64,000 nt of DNA, taken from JASJAR01 sp039198225. GTDB lineage: Bacteria; Pseudomonadota; Alphaproteobacteria; Rhodobacterales; Rhodobacteraceae. Positions 18,033 through 27,200 of the stretch are shown piece by piece. The DNA lies in contig JBCCTQ010000008.1 in NCBI GenBank assembly GCA_039198225.1, positions 73,019-137,018 on the forward strand, given 5' to 3'. The notes under the pieces were generated by a model. That model had not been told where the DNA came from, did no database searches, and was given only the letters and a program-made list of their open reading frames with translations. Every line of letters begins with the position of its first letter. Position 1 is the first letter of the stretch. Made by a program: the position numbers and the translations under genes.

Positions 18033-18698
18033 ATGAGCAACCCTCTCGTCCAACTGCTGGTCCTCGCCGGGATCGCTGTGTTTTTGATACTCCGGCTTAG
18101 GAGCGTTCTCGGAACGCGGGACGGGTTTGAAAAGCCGCCCGTGCAGGGAGGCAGCGCGCCGGAGCGCCGGGTGGGCCGGCCGGAATTCGATGTGATCGAA
18201 GGCGGCGCGGACCATGACATCACCGATCACGTGGATGACGGCACCGATGCGGCCAAAGCATTGGCGGCGATGAAGCGAGCCGATCCCGAGTTTTCGGTGC
18301 GGGAATTCCTCGAAGGCGCACGGGGCGCCTATGAAATGATCTTGATGGCATTCGAGGCCGGGGATCTTACGGAGGTCCGCCAGTTTCTCTCCGATGACGT
18401 AGCCGAAAGCTTCGACGAGGTGATCGCGGCGCGCAATGAGCAGGGCCTGACCATCGAGGCAAATTTCGTCGGTGTCCGCGACACGAGCCTGCACGGGGCC
18501 GAATTCAACGAGACGACGTCCGACGGTGAGGTGACGGTTCGTTTTGTTGGCGAATTGACCTCGGTTGTGAAAAACGAGGCCGGCGATGTCGTCGAAGGCA
18601 ATCCCAACGAGATCAAGCGCCAGCGCGACGTTTGGACGTTTTCGCGGGCCATGGCGTCGAATGACCCCAATTGGCAGCTTGTCGCCACCGGCGAATGA
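18033..18698 (+). CDS. Tim44/TimA-type inner membrane protein
   Basis: The protein has a single N-terminal membrane segment (LVQLLVLAGIAVFLILRL) and a C-terminal Tim44-like domain (from about residue 90: FLEGARGAYEMILMAFEAGDLTEVRQFLSDD) as in bacterial relatives of the mitochondrial import motor protein Tim44. In alphaproteobacteria such proteins sit in the inner membrane; the exact role is not established. Start 18033 is supported by AGGAC 8 nt upstream (221 aa). Its stop overlaps the mltA start (ATGA), so they are cotranscribed, with the Smr gene after them. Confidence 0.88.
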   Translation: MSNPLVQLLVLAGIAVFLILRLRSVLGTRDGFEKPPVQGGSAPERRVGRPEFDVIEGGADHDITDHVDDGTDAAKALAAMKRADPEFSVREFLEGARGAYEMILMAFEAGDLTEVRQFLSDDVAESFDEVIAARNEQGLTIEANFVGVRDTSLHGAEFNETTSDGEVTVRFVGELTSVVKNEAGDVVEGNPNEIKRQRDVWTFSRAMASNDPNWQLVATGE

Positions 18699-19714
18699 TC
18701 CGCGCCGCGGCTTTCGCTCTGGTTGGCGCGCTCATGGCTTCGGCGCCGTCGGCGGAGACAACCTACCGGATCCTCGATTGGTCTGACCTCGAAGGCTGGA
18801 ACGCTGACGAGCATAGTGCTGCGCTGGATGTGTTCACCGAAACCTGCGGCGATCTTGATGATCCCCATTGGCCAGCCCTTTGTGCCTTGGCCAAGGGTGG
18901 CGCCCCGGCGCGCGATGTATTTGAGCGTGGATTTCTCCCGGTTCTGATCGAAAATGGGGAAGATCCGCTTTTTACGGGATACTTCGAACCCGAATTGGCG
19001 GGGTCGACCGTCAAAACCCAAACATTCCGCTACCCGCTGCACCGGCTTCCGCCGGAAGCCCAAAATGGCCAATGGCTAAGCCGTGCCGAGATCGAGACGA
19101 GCGGCGTACTGACAGGCCGGGGCCTCGAAATCGCATGGCTCGCCGACCCGGTCGATAAGTTTTTCCTTCAGATCCAGGGCTCTGGGCGGATCCGGCTGCC
19201 GGACGGTCGCGGCATTCGCGTAGGATTCGGCGGCAAGAACGGCCATCCTTACCGTTCGGTGGGCAATGAGATGATCCGGAGGGGCTATCTGTCGCCCGAT
19301 AAGGCATCGGCGGCGATGATCCGACGCTGGGTCGAGAAAAACCCCGAAGCGGGTGCCGAACTTCTCCGCCACAACCCGTCCTATGTGTTTTTCCGCGAAG
19401 TCACGCGCGTTCCGGCCCATCGGGGGCCCCTCGGTGCGATGAACCGTTCGATCACGGCGGGCCGCTCTATTGCGGTCGACCCGGATTACGTGCCGCTCGG
19501 CGCGCCGGTTTGGCTCGAAAAGGATGGCAAAGAGCCCCTTCGGCGTTTGATGATCGCCCAGGATACGGGTTCCGCCGTCAAAGGCGCCCAACGCGCTGAT
19601 ATTTTCTTCGGCACTGGGCCCGAAGCCGGCGAAACAGCCGGACGCGTGCGCGATAAGGGTCGGATGGTCGTGTTGTTGCCGGTCGAGATGGCATTGGATC
19701 TCGCAGGCAGCTAA
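18695..19714 (+). CDS. mltA: Membrane-bound lytic murein transglycosylase A
   Basis: MltA cleaves the MurNAc-GlcNAc bond of peptidoglycan with formation of 1,6-anhydroMurNAc. I start at 18695 (MIRAAAFALVGALMASAPSA), which gives a cleavable signal peptide without an obvious lipobox, so the protein is probably periplasmic. The MltA domain covers LFTGYFEPEL to GRIRLPDGRGIRVGFGGKNGHPYRS and the 3D domain holds the catalytic-Asp segment IAQDTGSAVKGAQRADIFFG near the C-terminus. Length 339 aa is normal. It overlaps the Tim44-like gene by 4 nt. Confidence 0.93.
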   Translation: MIRAAAFALVGALMASAPSAETTYRILDWSDLEGWNADEHSAALDVFTETCGDLDDPHWPALCALAKGGAPARDVFERGFLPVLIENGEDPLFTGYFEPELAGSTVKTQTFRYPLHRLPPEAQNGQWLSRAEIETSGVLTGRGLEIAWLADPVDKFFLQIQGSGRIRLPDGRGIRVGFGGKNGHPYRSVGNEMIRRGYLSPDKASAAMIRRWVEKNPEAGAELLRHNPSYVFFREVTRVPAHRGPLGAMNRSITAGRSIAVDPDYVPLGAPVWLEKDGKEPLRRLMIAQDTGSAVKGAQRADIFFGTGPEAGETAGRVRDKGRMVVLLPVEMALDLAGS

Positions 19715-19717
19715 AGA

Positions 19718-20296
19718 ATGTCGAAAAGAAAGAGGCGCGAGATCCGCCCCGAGGAGCGGGATCTCTGGCAAAGCTACGCCTCTGATATGAAGCCTTTAAA
19801 GCGGGATCGGCCTTTGGTTGGGCAGCCAGAAGACGCCCCCGCCGCGCCCCCGATTGCCTCTAAATCCGCCAAACCGCCACCCCGCCCAGTAAAATCCGCC
19901 GCCAGTTCCAAGGCGCTCGGGGCAGCAAACCCCGCCCCGCGGATGGATGCCAAGACCTTCGGCCGGATGCGCCGCGGCAAGCTTGCCCCCGATGGCAAGA
20001 TTGACCTTCACGGCATGCACCAAGACGCCGCCCATGCCGCCCTCACGTCCTTCGTTCTGGGTCGCCACGCAAAAGGCGCGCGGCTTCTCTTGGTGATCAC
20101 CGGGAAAGGCAAGGCCGGGGATGACGCGCTTTGGATCGAGCGAGGCATCCTCCGCCGCCGGGTGCCAGAATGGTTGCGGCTGCCGCCCCTTGGGCCCATC
20201 GTTCTTGACGTCACCGAGGCCCATCAGCGCCACGGCGGCTCGGGAGCCTACTATGTTTATCTAAAGCGCTCGCGCCTCGGCCCGGCGAATGCCTGA
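19718..20296 (+). CDS. Smr-domain protein
   Basis: Small MutS-related (Smr) domain protein of 192 aa. The N-terminal third is basic and low-complexity (Pro/Ala/Lys rich). The Smr domain occupies roughly residues 90-190 with the hallmark DLHGMH motif near residue 95 and the VITGKGKAG loop. Standalone Smr proteins are linked to nuclease activity on nucleic acids; the target here is unknown. It starts 3 nt after mltA and its last 36 nt overlap the convergent MFS gene. Confidence 0.9.
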   Translation: MSKRKRREIRPEERDLWQSYASDMKPLKRDRPLVGQPEDAPAAPPIASKSAKPPPRPVKSAASSKALGAANPAPRMDAKTFGRMRRGKLAPDGKIDLHGMHQDAAHAALTSFVLGRHAKGARLLLVITGKGKAGDDALWIERGILRRRVPEWLRLPPLGPIVLDVTEAHQRHGGSGAYYVYLKRSRLGPANA

Positions 20297-21469
20297 ACGC
20301 ACGAGCGCCGCCGCAGCCAGGAAATAAGCCGCGATCCAAGGGGTTTGCGCGGGGAACGGCGTGCCAAGATCGATGAACGCTCCAGTCAGAACCGGGCCGA
20401 TCGCCGTGCCAAAAACCATAATCGCCGTGGTGAGCGACTTGATCGCCCCAAGATGCCTTGTGCCGTAGGCTTCGGCCCAAAACGCCGCCGGCACGGTTGA
20501 GTTTGCCCCTTGGGCCAGGCCCATCGAGGCCATGGCGAAGGCAACAAGCGCCACGTCCTCGACAAAGCCCAAAATGAGGAACCCGAGCGCCATGGGAAGG
20601 AGGATCCCCGGCATCAAAACCCGGGCGCCCAACCGGTCGACCATCCAGCCCGACAGAAACAGCCCAAAGATCGCCGCCGCGGTGAAGACGGGGAAGAGGG
20701 CGACAAGCGTGGCGTGGCCCCAGCCCATCACCTCGCCGATATGGACCTGATGGAAGAAAAACGCAGTTGAGAACGCCGATGGGGCCAAAAGTGCGGGCAA
20801 AAGGAACCAAAAGAGGCTGTTTCTCAAGAGCTCACCCCTGGTCCAGTGACGCCCGCCAAATCCCACGGCCACGGTTTCTTTCGCGATGGCTTGGGGTGTG
20901 CGCTCAAGCCGGAGGAGAAAGAAGAGCGCGGGAATGAGAATAAGGATCGCCGCGGCCACACCGAACCAGATCATGCGCCAGTCGAGGCCAGCAAGGAGGG
21001 CCACCATGGCTAAAGGCAGAAAGGCCTCCCCCGCGGCCACGCCGAGATGGGCAATCGACAGCGCTCGGCCCCGCATGGTCACATACCAGCGCGCCATGGC
21101 GACCAGGGCGATATGGCTCGCCATGCCCTGCCCCGCGAAACGGAGGAGAAAAACCGCGAAAACCAGAGCGATCTGGCTTTCGGCCAGGGCCATGGACGCC
21201 GCCGCGACGGACAAAAGCACGATCACCGCCGGGCCGATCACCCGGACCCGTACCCGGTCGGTGAGGGTCCCTGCCCAGATCATGGCGAGCGCCGAGGTGA
21301 GCGTTCCGGCTGAATAAAGCGCCCCCCAATGGCCGTGGCTGAGGCCGAAAGCGGTGCGGATCTCACCGGCGAAAACCGAGATGAAAAATGTCTGCCCGAA
21401 GGACGACAGAAACGTCAAAAGCACCCCGGCCAAGAGGAACGGCGCGTTTTTGACGAGAAAGGCGACCAT
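20261..21469 (-). CDS. Major facilitator superfamily transporter
   Basis: A 402-residue protein with about 12 predicted membrane segments and the MFS loop 2-3 signature region (GTLTDRVRVRVIG near residue 60), placing it in the cytoplasmic membrane. The first segment (APFLLAGVLLTFLSSFGQTFFISVFAGEIR) and overall organisation resemble uncharacterised MFS permeases common in Rhodobacterales. Substrate cannot be read from the sequence. It follows hslU on the same strand after 41 nt and converges with the Smr gene. Confidence 0.88.
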   Translation of the reverse strand: MVAFLVKNAPFLLAGVLLTFLSSFGQTFFISVFAGEIRTAFGLSHGHWGALYSAGTLTSALAMIWAGTLTDRVRVRVIGPAVIVLLSVAAASMALAESQIALVFAVFLLRFAGQGMASHIALVAMARWYVTMRGRALSIAHLGVAAGEAFLPLAMVALLAGLDWRMIWFGVAAAILILIPALFFLLRLERTPQAIAKETVAVGFGGRHWTRGELLRNSLFWFLLPALLAPSAFSTAFFFHQVHIGEVMGWGHATLVALFPVFTAAAIFGLFLSGWMVDRLGARVLMPGILLPMALGFLILGFVEDVALVAFAMASMGLAQGANSTVPAAFWAEAYGTRHLGAIKSLTTAIMVFGTAIGPVLTGAFIDLGTPFPAQTPWIAAYFLAAAALVRSGIRRAEARAL

Positions 21470-21510
21470 CCGGTCCGCCTAACGGGGAAATGCCGCGCGT
21501 TGAAGAGGCC

Positions 21511-22821
21511 TTAGAGGACGTACCGGCTCATATCGGCAGAACTTGCCAGATCGCCGAGATGAGTGTCGACGAAGGCCGCATCCACCGTCACGGTCTCGCC
21601 CGCCTTGTCGGGGGCGGCGAATGACAAGTCCTCAAAAACCCGCTCCATCACCGTGTAGAGCCGCCGCGCCCCGATATTCTCGACCGATTGGTTCACCGAG
21701 GCAGCGATTTTCGCCAGTGCTGCGATGCCGTCTTCGGTGAACGTGACCGTCACCTCCTCGGTGGCCATGAGTGCGGTGTATTGCCGGGTCAGCGCGTTAT
21801 CGGTCTCTGTAAGGATCCGCACGAAATCCTCTTCGGTCAGTGCGCGGAGCTCGACGCGGATCGGCAACCGGCCCTGGAGTTCGGGCAAAAGATCGGAAGG
21901 CTTCGCAATGTGGAATGCGCCCGAGGCGATGAAGAGAATATGGTCGGTTTTCACCGGCCCGTGCTTGGTCGACACGGTCGTGCCTTCGATCAACGGCAAT
22001 AGATCGCGCTGCACGCCTTCCCGGCTCACATCCGCGCCCCGCGCATCCGACCGCGCGGTCACCTTGTCGATCTCGTCGAGAAAGACGATGCCGTTTTCCT
22101 GGACAGCGCTCAGGGCTTCTTTGGTGACTGTCTCGTCATCAAGGAGCTTGTCAGCCTCCTCGCCCATCAAGATCTCATAACTGTCGGCCACGCACATCTT
22201 TTTCCGCACGGTCCGACCTTGGAAGGCTTTGCCGAAAAGATCGCCCAGATTGACGCCCATGCCTTGCATTCCGCCGGGCTGGCCCGGGATATCGAATGCG
22301 GGGAAGGGGGATGAAGTATCGGCGAGTTCAAGCTCGATCATCGTGTCGTCGAGTTCCCCCGCTCGGAGTTTCTTTCGAAACATTTCTCGGGTTTGCTCGC
22401 GGGCCCCCTCGCCTGCGATGGCTTCAAGCACGCGCTCCTCGGCGTTTTCCTCGGCGCGCGATTTCACATCCGCCCGCATGAGGTCGCGGGTCTGCGTGAT
22501 CGCGGCCTCGACCAGATCGCGGATGATCTGCTCGACATCTCGGCCCACATAACCAACCTCAGTGAATTTCGTCGCCTCGACTTTCAAAAACGGCGCCCGG
22601 GCGAGTTTCGCCAGCCGCCGCGAGATTTCGGTTTTCCCCACGCCCGTGGGCCCGATCATGAGGATGTTCTTCGGGTAGACCTCGTCGCGGAGGTCATCGG
22701 CAAGTTGCTTTCTCCGCCACCGGTTCCGGAGCGCAACCGCCACGGCACGCTTGGCGTCCTTCTGCCCGATGATGAACCGGTCAAGTTCCGAGACGATCTC
22801 GCGCGGGGTGAGGTCGGTCAT
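21511..22821 (-). CDS. hslU: ATP-dependent protease ATPase subunit HslU
   Basis: HslU (ClpY) is the AAA+ unfoldase of the HslUV protease. The 436-residue product has the N-terminal TPREIVSELDRFIIGQ stretch, Walker A GPTGVGKTE near residue 59, the internal I-domain, Walker B VFLDEIDK, and ends in the conserved LSRYVL-type tail (DMSRYVL) that inserts into HslV to activate it. It overlaps hslV by 4 nt in the usual hslV-hslU operon. Confidence 0.97.
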   Translation of the reverse strand: MTDLTPREIVSELDRFIIGQKDAKRAVAVALRNRWRRKQLADDLRDEVYPKNILMIGPTGVGKTEISRRLAKLARAPFLKVEATKFTEVGYVGRDVEQIIRDLVEAAITQTRDLMRADVKSRAEENAEERVLEAIAGEGAREQTREMFRKKLRAGELDDTMIELELADTSSPFPAFDIPGQPGGMQGMGVNLGDLFGKAFQGRTVRKKMCVADSYEILMGEEADKLLDDETVTKEALSAVQENGIVFLDEIDKVTARSDARGADVSREGVQRDLLPLIEGTTVSTKHGPVKTDHILFIASGAFHIAKPSDLLPELQGRLPIRVELRALTEEDFVRILTETDNALTRQYTALMATEEVTVTFTEDGIAALAKIAASVNQSVENIGARRLYTVMERVFEDLSFAAPDKAGETVTVDAAFVDTHLGDLASSADMSRYVL

Positions 22822-23372
22822 TTGGCGATCTTCTCCAGGGTGAGATTGCCGTTAGTGTAAACGCAAATGTCAGCGGCGATGGCCATGGCGCGGCGCGCGA
22901 TGGTTTCGGCGTCCTCGGGCCCGTCTACCAAGGCGCGGGCCGCGGCTAGGGCATAGTTACCGCCCGACCCGATGGCCGTGACATCGTGCTCGGGCTCAAG
23001 AACGTCGCCCGCGCCGGTCACCACATAAAGCTCGGCCCCGTCGGTGACGATGATGAAGGCTTCGAGCTTTTGAAGGTATTTGTCGGTCCGCCAATCCTTG
23101 GCGAGTTCGACGCAGGCCCGTTGCAGTTGGCCGGGTGTCGCTTCGAGTTTCGCTTCGAGCCGTTCAAGGAGGGTGAAAGCGTCAGCCGTTGAGCCAGCAA
23201 ACCCTGCCACGACCTCCATGCCGCCCGGTTTGAGGCGCCGGACTTTCCGCGCGCTCCCTTTGATCACCGTTTGGCCGAGGCTCACCTGCCCGTCGCCGGC
23301 AATCACCACTTCGCCGCCTTTCCGGACGCCGATAATCGTGGTGCCATGCCAGCCGGGAAACTGCTCGTTCAT
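22818..23372 (-). CDS. hslV: ATP-dependent protease peptidase subunit HslV
   Basis: HslV is the proteasome-like threonine peptidase of HslUV. I choose the ATG at 23372, preceded by GGAG with 6 nt spacing; an in-frame ATG at 23384 would add four residues. The nucleophile is the Thr of the HGTTII segment (about residue 11), so a ten-residue propeptide must be removed, as in other alphaproteobacterial HslV. The GDGQVSLGQTVIK and GSGGNYALAAARAL signatures are intact. A strong terminator separates it from trxA upstream. Confidence 0.96.
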   Translation of the reverse strand: MNEQFPGWHGTTIIGVRKGGEVVIAGDGQVSLGQTVIKGSARKVRRLKPGGMEVVAGFAGSTADAFTLLERLEAKLEATPGQLQRACVELAKDWRTDKYLQKLEAFIIVTDGAELYVVTGAGDVLEPEHDVTAIGSGGNYALAAARALVDGPEDAETIARRAMAIAADICVYTNGNLTLEKIAK

Positions 23373-23434
23373 GCTGTTCTCCATCCTGGCGGCCTATATG
23401 GCGGCGCACCCGCGACCCCACAAGGCGTCGCACG

Positions 23435-23458
23435 AAAAAGGGCGCCCGAAGGCGCCCC
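23435..23458 (-). terminator. Rho-independent terminator of trxA
   Basis: On the minus strand a perfect 7-bp GC stem (23451-23457 with 23440-23446) closes a TTCG tetraloop and is followed by five T residues (23439-23435). It lies 20 nt downstream of the trxA stop, ending the trxA transcript before hslVU. Confidence 0.9.
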
Positions 23459-23478
23459 ACGTTTGGGTTGGAAGGAGC

Positions 23479-23799
23479 CTAGATCTCAGCTTTAATCCAG
23501 TTCTCGAGGGCCGCTTTCGGAGCCGCGCCCACTTTGTTCGACACAACCTCGCCGCCCTTGAAAAGAAAGAGCGCAGGGATCCCGCGGACGCCGAGCTGGG
23601 CCGGGGCGTCGGGGTTTTCGTCAACATTGACCTTGGCGATCTTCACTTGGCCTTGAAGCTCATCCGAGAGCTCTTCCAAGGCCGGACCGATCTGCTTGCA
23701 GGGTCCGCACCATTCCGCCCAGAAATCCACGACAACGGGGATGTCTGAATTTTTCACTTCGACCTCGAAGGTTTCGTCGGTGACAGCGACAGTTCCCAT
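23479..23799 (-). CDS. trxA: Thioredoxin 1
   Basis: Thioredoxin reduces protein disulfides in the cytoplasm. The 106-residue product has the canonical WCGPCK active site at residues 30-35 and the cis-Pro segment RGIPALFLF. An AGGAGG Shine-Dalgarno lies 6 nt upstream of the ATG. It follows addA by 57 nt and is followed by a strong terminator. Confidence 0.97.
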   Translation of the reverse strand: MGTVAVTDETFEVEVKNSDIPVVVDFWAEWCGPCKQIGPALEELSDELQGQVKIAKVNVDENPDAPAQLGVRGIPALFLFKGGEVVSNKVGAAPKAALENWIKAEI

Positions 23800-23856
23800 G
23801 GCAGCCTCCTTAGCGAGCGGGACAGGGCGGATACCTAGGTATTCGCCCGAGAGGCG

Positions 23857-26800
23857 TCAAGATCTCGCGTATCGAGCAAGGGCATTCCTCACGATCTCGT
23901 GGGGCAACGCCATGAGACTGGGCTGGGCCGTCCAAAGAATAGCCGTTTCAACAGGCCGATTTGGGTAGATCTGGGCGAGGGCGGCGGCATAGGCGCCCAT
24001 TTGACGGAGGATGCCCTCGGGAACCTCTTCGGCGCGCTCTGGGATGAGGCGGTTGGATTTGTAATCAATCGCCGTGATCCTGTCCTGGGCGATCACCAAC
24101 CGGTCGATTTTGCCCCCGAGGGCGCGGCCGCCCAAATCCGGGGGGTGGGCCGCGATCTCAACCTCGGCGCGGCTTTCGGGGCCGAAGATCCACCCTAATT
24201 CTTGGCTTTCGAGTATGCGGAGCGCATCGGCGAGCGCCTGGTCCCGGAGGCCAGTATCTAGCCCAGATAAAAGCTCAGCGGCACGGGGGCCCCGATCTTC
24301 GGGCGCCCAATCGGGCAAATGCTCCAAAAGCCCGTGGAGCGCTGTGCCGTATTCCTCGGCGGCCTCGCCTTCCGCGCCAACCCAGCCGGGAAGGCTTTTC
24401 TCGCCGCCGAGGGCCGAGGGAGACAGCGGCTTTTCCGTCTCGGGCGCGGGCCGGGCCGTGTCGATCCATGCAGGAAAGGGTTTGGGCGACGACGGTTGGC
24501 GCTCGACATTGCCGCGCGCACTCCCCCAACCGTGGATCCCATGGCGCCGGATCGCCGTGCCGTCCGAACGGGTTGCGATCTCGGTGCCAGCTGCCGTAAG
24601 CCCGGCTTCCGCCGCTTCGTACCAGGTCTTGCCCTTCGAGGGCGCCTTCCCTGCCCCGCCCACCACGAGCCAAGTCTCCGCCCGGGTCATCGCCACATAA
24701 AGAAGCCGCCAATGTTCGTCTTCGTCGGCAGCCTTCCGGCGTGCAGCGGCCTCGCTAAGGCCCGCCGGGCGCTCGGCCGCGGCCGCCGACCAAAACGGCA
24801 CGCCGCCCGGCCCCGTTACAACCTGCCCTGTTCGGCCTTCGCGCTCGCGGAGTGTGTCGGGCAGGATCACAACCGGGCTTTCCAGCCCTTTTGCACCGTG
24901 GACCGTCATCACCCGGACCCCGCTTTCGGGCCCACCGGACTGGCGTTTGATCTCGACCTCTTCCCGGGCAAACCAGCCGAGAAACCCCGTGAGGTTCGGC
25001 GGCTCGGTTTGTTCATAACGCATGGCTTCGGTCAAAAGCGCGTCGATCCCATCTTCCGCTTCGGCACCGAGGCGGGCGAGGAGCCGCTCTCGCCCCCGGT
25101 GGCGCGTGAGAACCCGTTCGAGCACCTCATAGGGGCGTAAGAAATCGGCCTGATCGCGAAGGTCGTTCAAAATGGCCAGCGTGCCCGGGTGGGTCGCGTC
25201 CTGGCCCCGAAGCGTTTCCCAAAGGAATGCTTTGCCGCGACCCGAGGCCAAGGTGAAAAGATCTTGCTCGCTCCAACCGAAGAGCGGTGAGCGAAGGGCC
25301 GAGGCCAAGGCCAGATCGTCTTCCGGCAAGTCGAGAAACGCCAGAAGCGTCATCAGATCTTTCACCGCAAGTTCTTGGTGAAGAAGGATCCGGTCGGCCC
25401 CGGCCACGGTGAGCCCCGCCTCCTTCAGCGCTTGGATCGTTCGGTGAAAAAGCGGGCTCCGACCGCGGAAAAGGATTAGGACATCACCCTCTTCTAGGGA
25501 CCGCGAAGTCCCGTTTTCCGCTGGAATTGTCTCTGTTTCGGTCCAATGGTGCACCTCGCGGGCGATGGTCTTGGCAAGCCGCGCGGCAGGGTCGGACGGC
25601 AAGACCATGTCGCGGGGGTCGTGCCATTCGGGGAGGTCCGGCGTCTCCAAGGGCTCTTCTATGGGCCAAAGATCCACCCGCCCCGGCAAGCGCGCCTTAA
25701 ACGCGGTGTGATCGATGCGCCCGCCAAGGCCCCTGCCCCGCTCGCCTTCAAATGTCCGGTCGACAACCCGAAGAATGGCCGCCGAGGAGCGGAACGAAAA
25801 CTCAAGCCGCCGGTGAACGAGCCCGCGTTCGGCCTGGCGCATCTGCCGGGCAAACTGGTCGGACATCCGGCCCATTTCCTGGGGATCGGCCCCTTGGAAC
25901 GAATAGATCGATTGTTTGAGGTCGCCGACGACAAAGACCGACCGGCTCTGCCCGCTCCGTGCGCCCTCGCCCGCGGCAAATTCCGCCGTGAGCTTTTCGA
26001 TGACCTGCCATTGGGCCGGGCTGGTATCCTGGGCCTCATCAACGAGGATGTGGTCGATATCGCCGTCGAGCCGATAAAGCACCCAATCGGCGACAGACCG
26101 GTCCGACAATAGCCGGTCCGCCCGCTCGATAAGATCATCGAAATCAAGGGCCGCCCGGGCGGTTTTGGCGGCGGCATAGGCCGGAAGAAACGCTTTAGCG
26201 AAACCGTGGAGTGCCACTGCTTTTTCAAGGACCAACGCGGCGAGGCGGGGCTCGCGGAGATCTTCCGCCCTTTGGAGAAACCCGTTGAGCGCCGACGCAC
26301 TCCCCGCCAACGCCTCCCGCGCGGCCTTGCTCGGAAACGCATCGATCTTTGCGCCATGGGGCGCCTTTGCTTTTTCGCCGTAAAGAAAGAGGCTCTCGAG
26401 GAGCGCGTGCTCGCCGGGTCCAAACCGATCCTTCGGAAGCGCTTGAAGCCGCAATTTGACCTTCGCGTCATTGGGGCCGCCATGGTCCAAAGCGCGCTCA
26501 AGTGCCGCGAGGACCCTGAGGCCATCCTGGCCGAGAAAGTACTCCGCCACCCGGCCCGGGGTCAGGTCGGGACTGATACCAAGCTCGCGGGCCAGGGCTT
26601 CGCGGTCGGTGGACGCGCTGAATTTACGCCGTGCGGATGCGATTTCTGCAAGAATAGGGTCGATATCGCCGCCCGAGACCTGGGCAGCGAGGAGGTCGAA
26701 GGTGCTTGGCGCTGCGCGGGCGATCTCTTCGGCAACCTCGGCCCGGATCTCCCGCGCTTCCGGTTCGTCGATCTCGCGAAAGCTCGGTGAGACCCCGGCT

Positions 26801-27195
26801 TCAAGGGGAAACCGGCGGAGAAGCGTCGCGCAAAAGGCGTGGATCGTTTGGATCTTGATCCCGCCGGGCGTTTCAATGGCGCGGGCGAAGAGCGTGCGCG
26901 CCGCACTGTAACTTTGGCCGGGGCCGATACCCGCCGCGGCCAGCGCGCTGCCGATTTGGTCATCGGGCATCATCGCCCACTCACCGAGGCGCTTGAAGAG
27001 CCGGTTCTGCATCTCTGCGGCCGCGGCCTTCGTGTAGGTGAGGCACAGGATGTTTTGCGGGTCGACACCTTGAAGAAGAAGCCGCGTCACCCTGTCGGTC
27101 AGAACCTTGGTTTTGCCCGACCCTGCATTGGCGGTGAGCCAGGTCGACACACGGGGGTCGGCCGCCTCGACCTGGGCGCGGGTCGCCTCATCCAT
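23857..27195 (-). CDS. addA: Double-strand break repair helicase AddA
   Basis: AddA is the UvrD-like helicase/nuclease subunit of AddAB, which processes double-strand breaks for RecA in alphaproteobacteria and Firmicutes. The Walker A motif TANAGSGKT is near residue 22; helicase motifs HILVDEAQDTS, VFVVGDLKQSIYSFQGA and VMTVHGAKGLE follow, and the C-terminal nuclease motif AIDYKSNR is at about residue 1060. I start at 27195 (MDEATRAQVEAADP, 1112 aa), five nt after the addB stop; the frame is open for 16 further codons inside addB. Confidence 0.95.
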   Translation of the reverse strand: MDEATRAQVEAADPRVSTWLTANAGSGKTKVLTDRVTRLLLQGVDPQNILCLTYTKAAAAEMQNRLFKRLGEWAMMPDDQIGSALAAAGIGPGQSYSAARTLFARAIETPGGIKIQTIHAFCATLLRRFPLEAGVSPSFREIDEPEAREIRAEVAEEIARAAPSTFDLLAAQVSGGDIDPILAEIASARRKFSASTDREALARELGISPDLTPGRVAEYFLGQDGLRVLAALERALDHGGPNDAKVKLRLQALPKDRFGPGEHALLESLFLYGEKAKAPHGAKIDAFPSKAAREALAGSASALNGFLQRAEDLREPRLAALVLEKAVALHGFAKAFLPAYAAAKTARAALDFDDLIERADRLLSDRSVADWVLYRLDGDIDHILVDEAQDTSPAQWQVIEKLTAEFAAGEGARSGQSRSVFVVGDLKQSIYSFQGADPQEMGRMSDQFARQMRQAERGLVHRRLEFSFRSSAAILRVVDRTFEGERGRGLGGRIDHTAFKARLPGRVDLWPIEEPLETPDLPEWHDPRDMVLPSDPAARLAKTIAREVHHWTETETIPAENGTSRSLEEGDVLILFRGRSPLFHRTIQALKEAGLTVAGADRILLHQELAVKDLMTLLAFLDLPEDDLALASALRSPLFGWSEQDLFTLASGRGKAFLWETLRGQDATHPGTLAILNDLRDQADFLRPYEVLERVLTRHRGRERLLARLGAEAEDGIDALLTEAMRYEQTEPPNLTGFLGWFAREEVEIKRQSGGPESGVRVMTVHGAKGLESPVVILPDTLREREGRTGQVVTGPGGVPFWSAAAAERPAGLSEAAARRKAADEDEHWRLLYVAMTRAETWLVVGGAGKAPSKGKTWYEAAEAGLTAAGTEIATRSDGTAIRRHGIHGWGSARGNVERQPSSPKPFPAWIDTARPAPETEKPLSPSALGGEKSLPGWVGAEGEAAEEYGTALHGLLEHLPDWAPEDRGPRAAELLSGLDTGLRDQALADALRILESQELGWIFGPESRAEVEIAAHPPDLGGRALGGKIDRLVIAQDRITAIDYKSNRLIPERAEEVPEGILRQMGAYAAALAQIYPNRPVETAILWTAQPSLMALPHEIVRNALARYARS

Positions 27196-27200
27196 CGTGC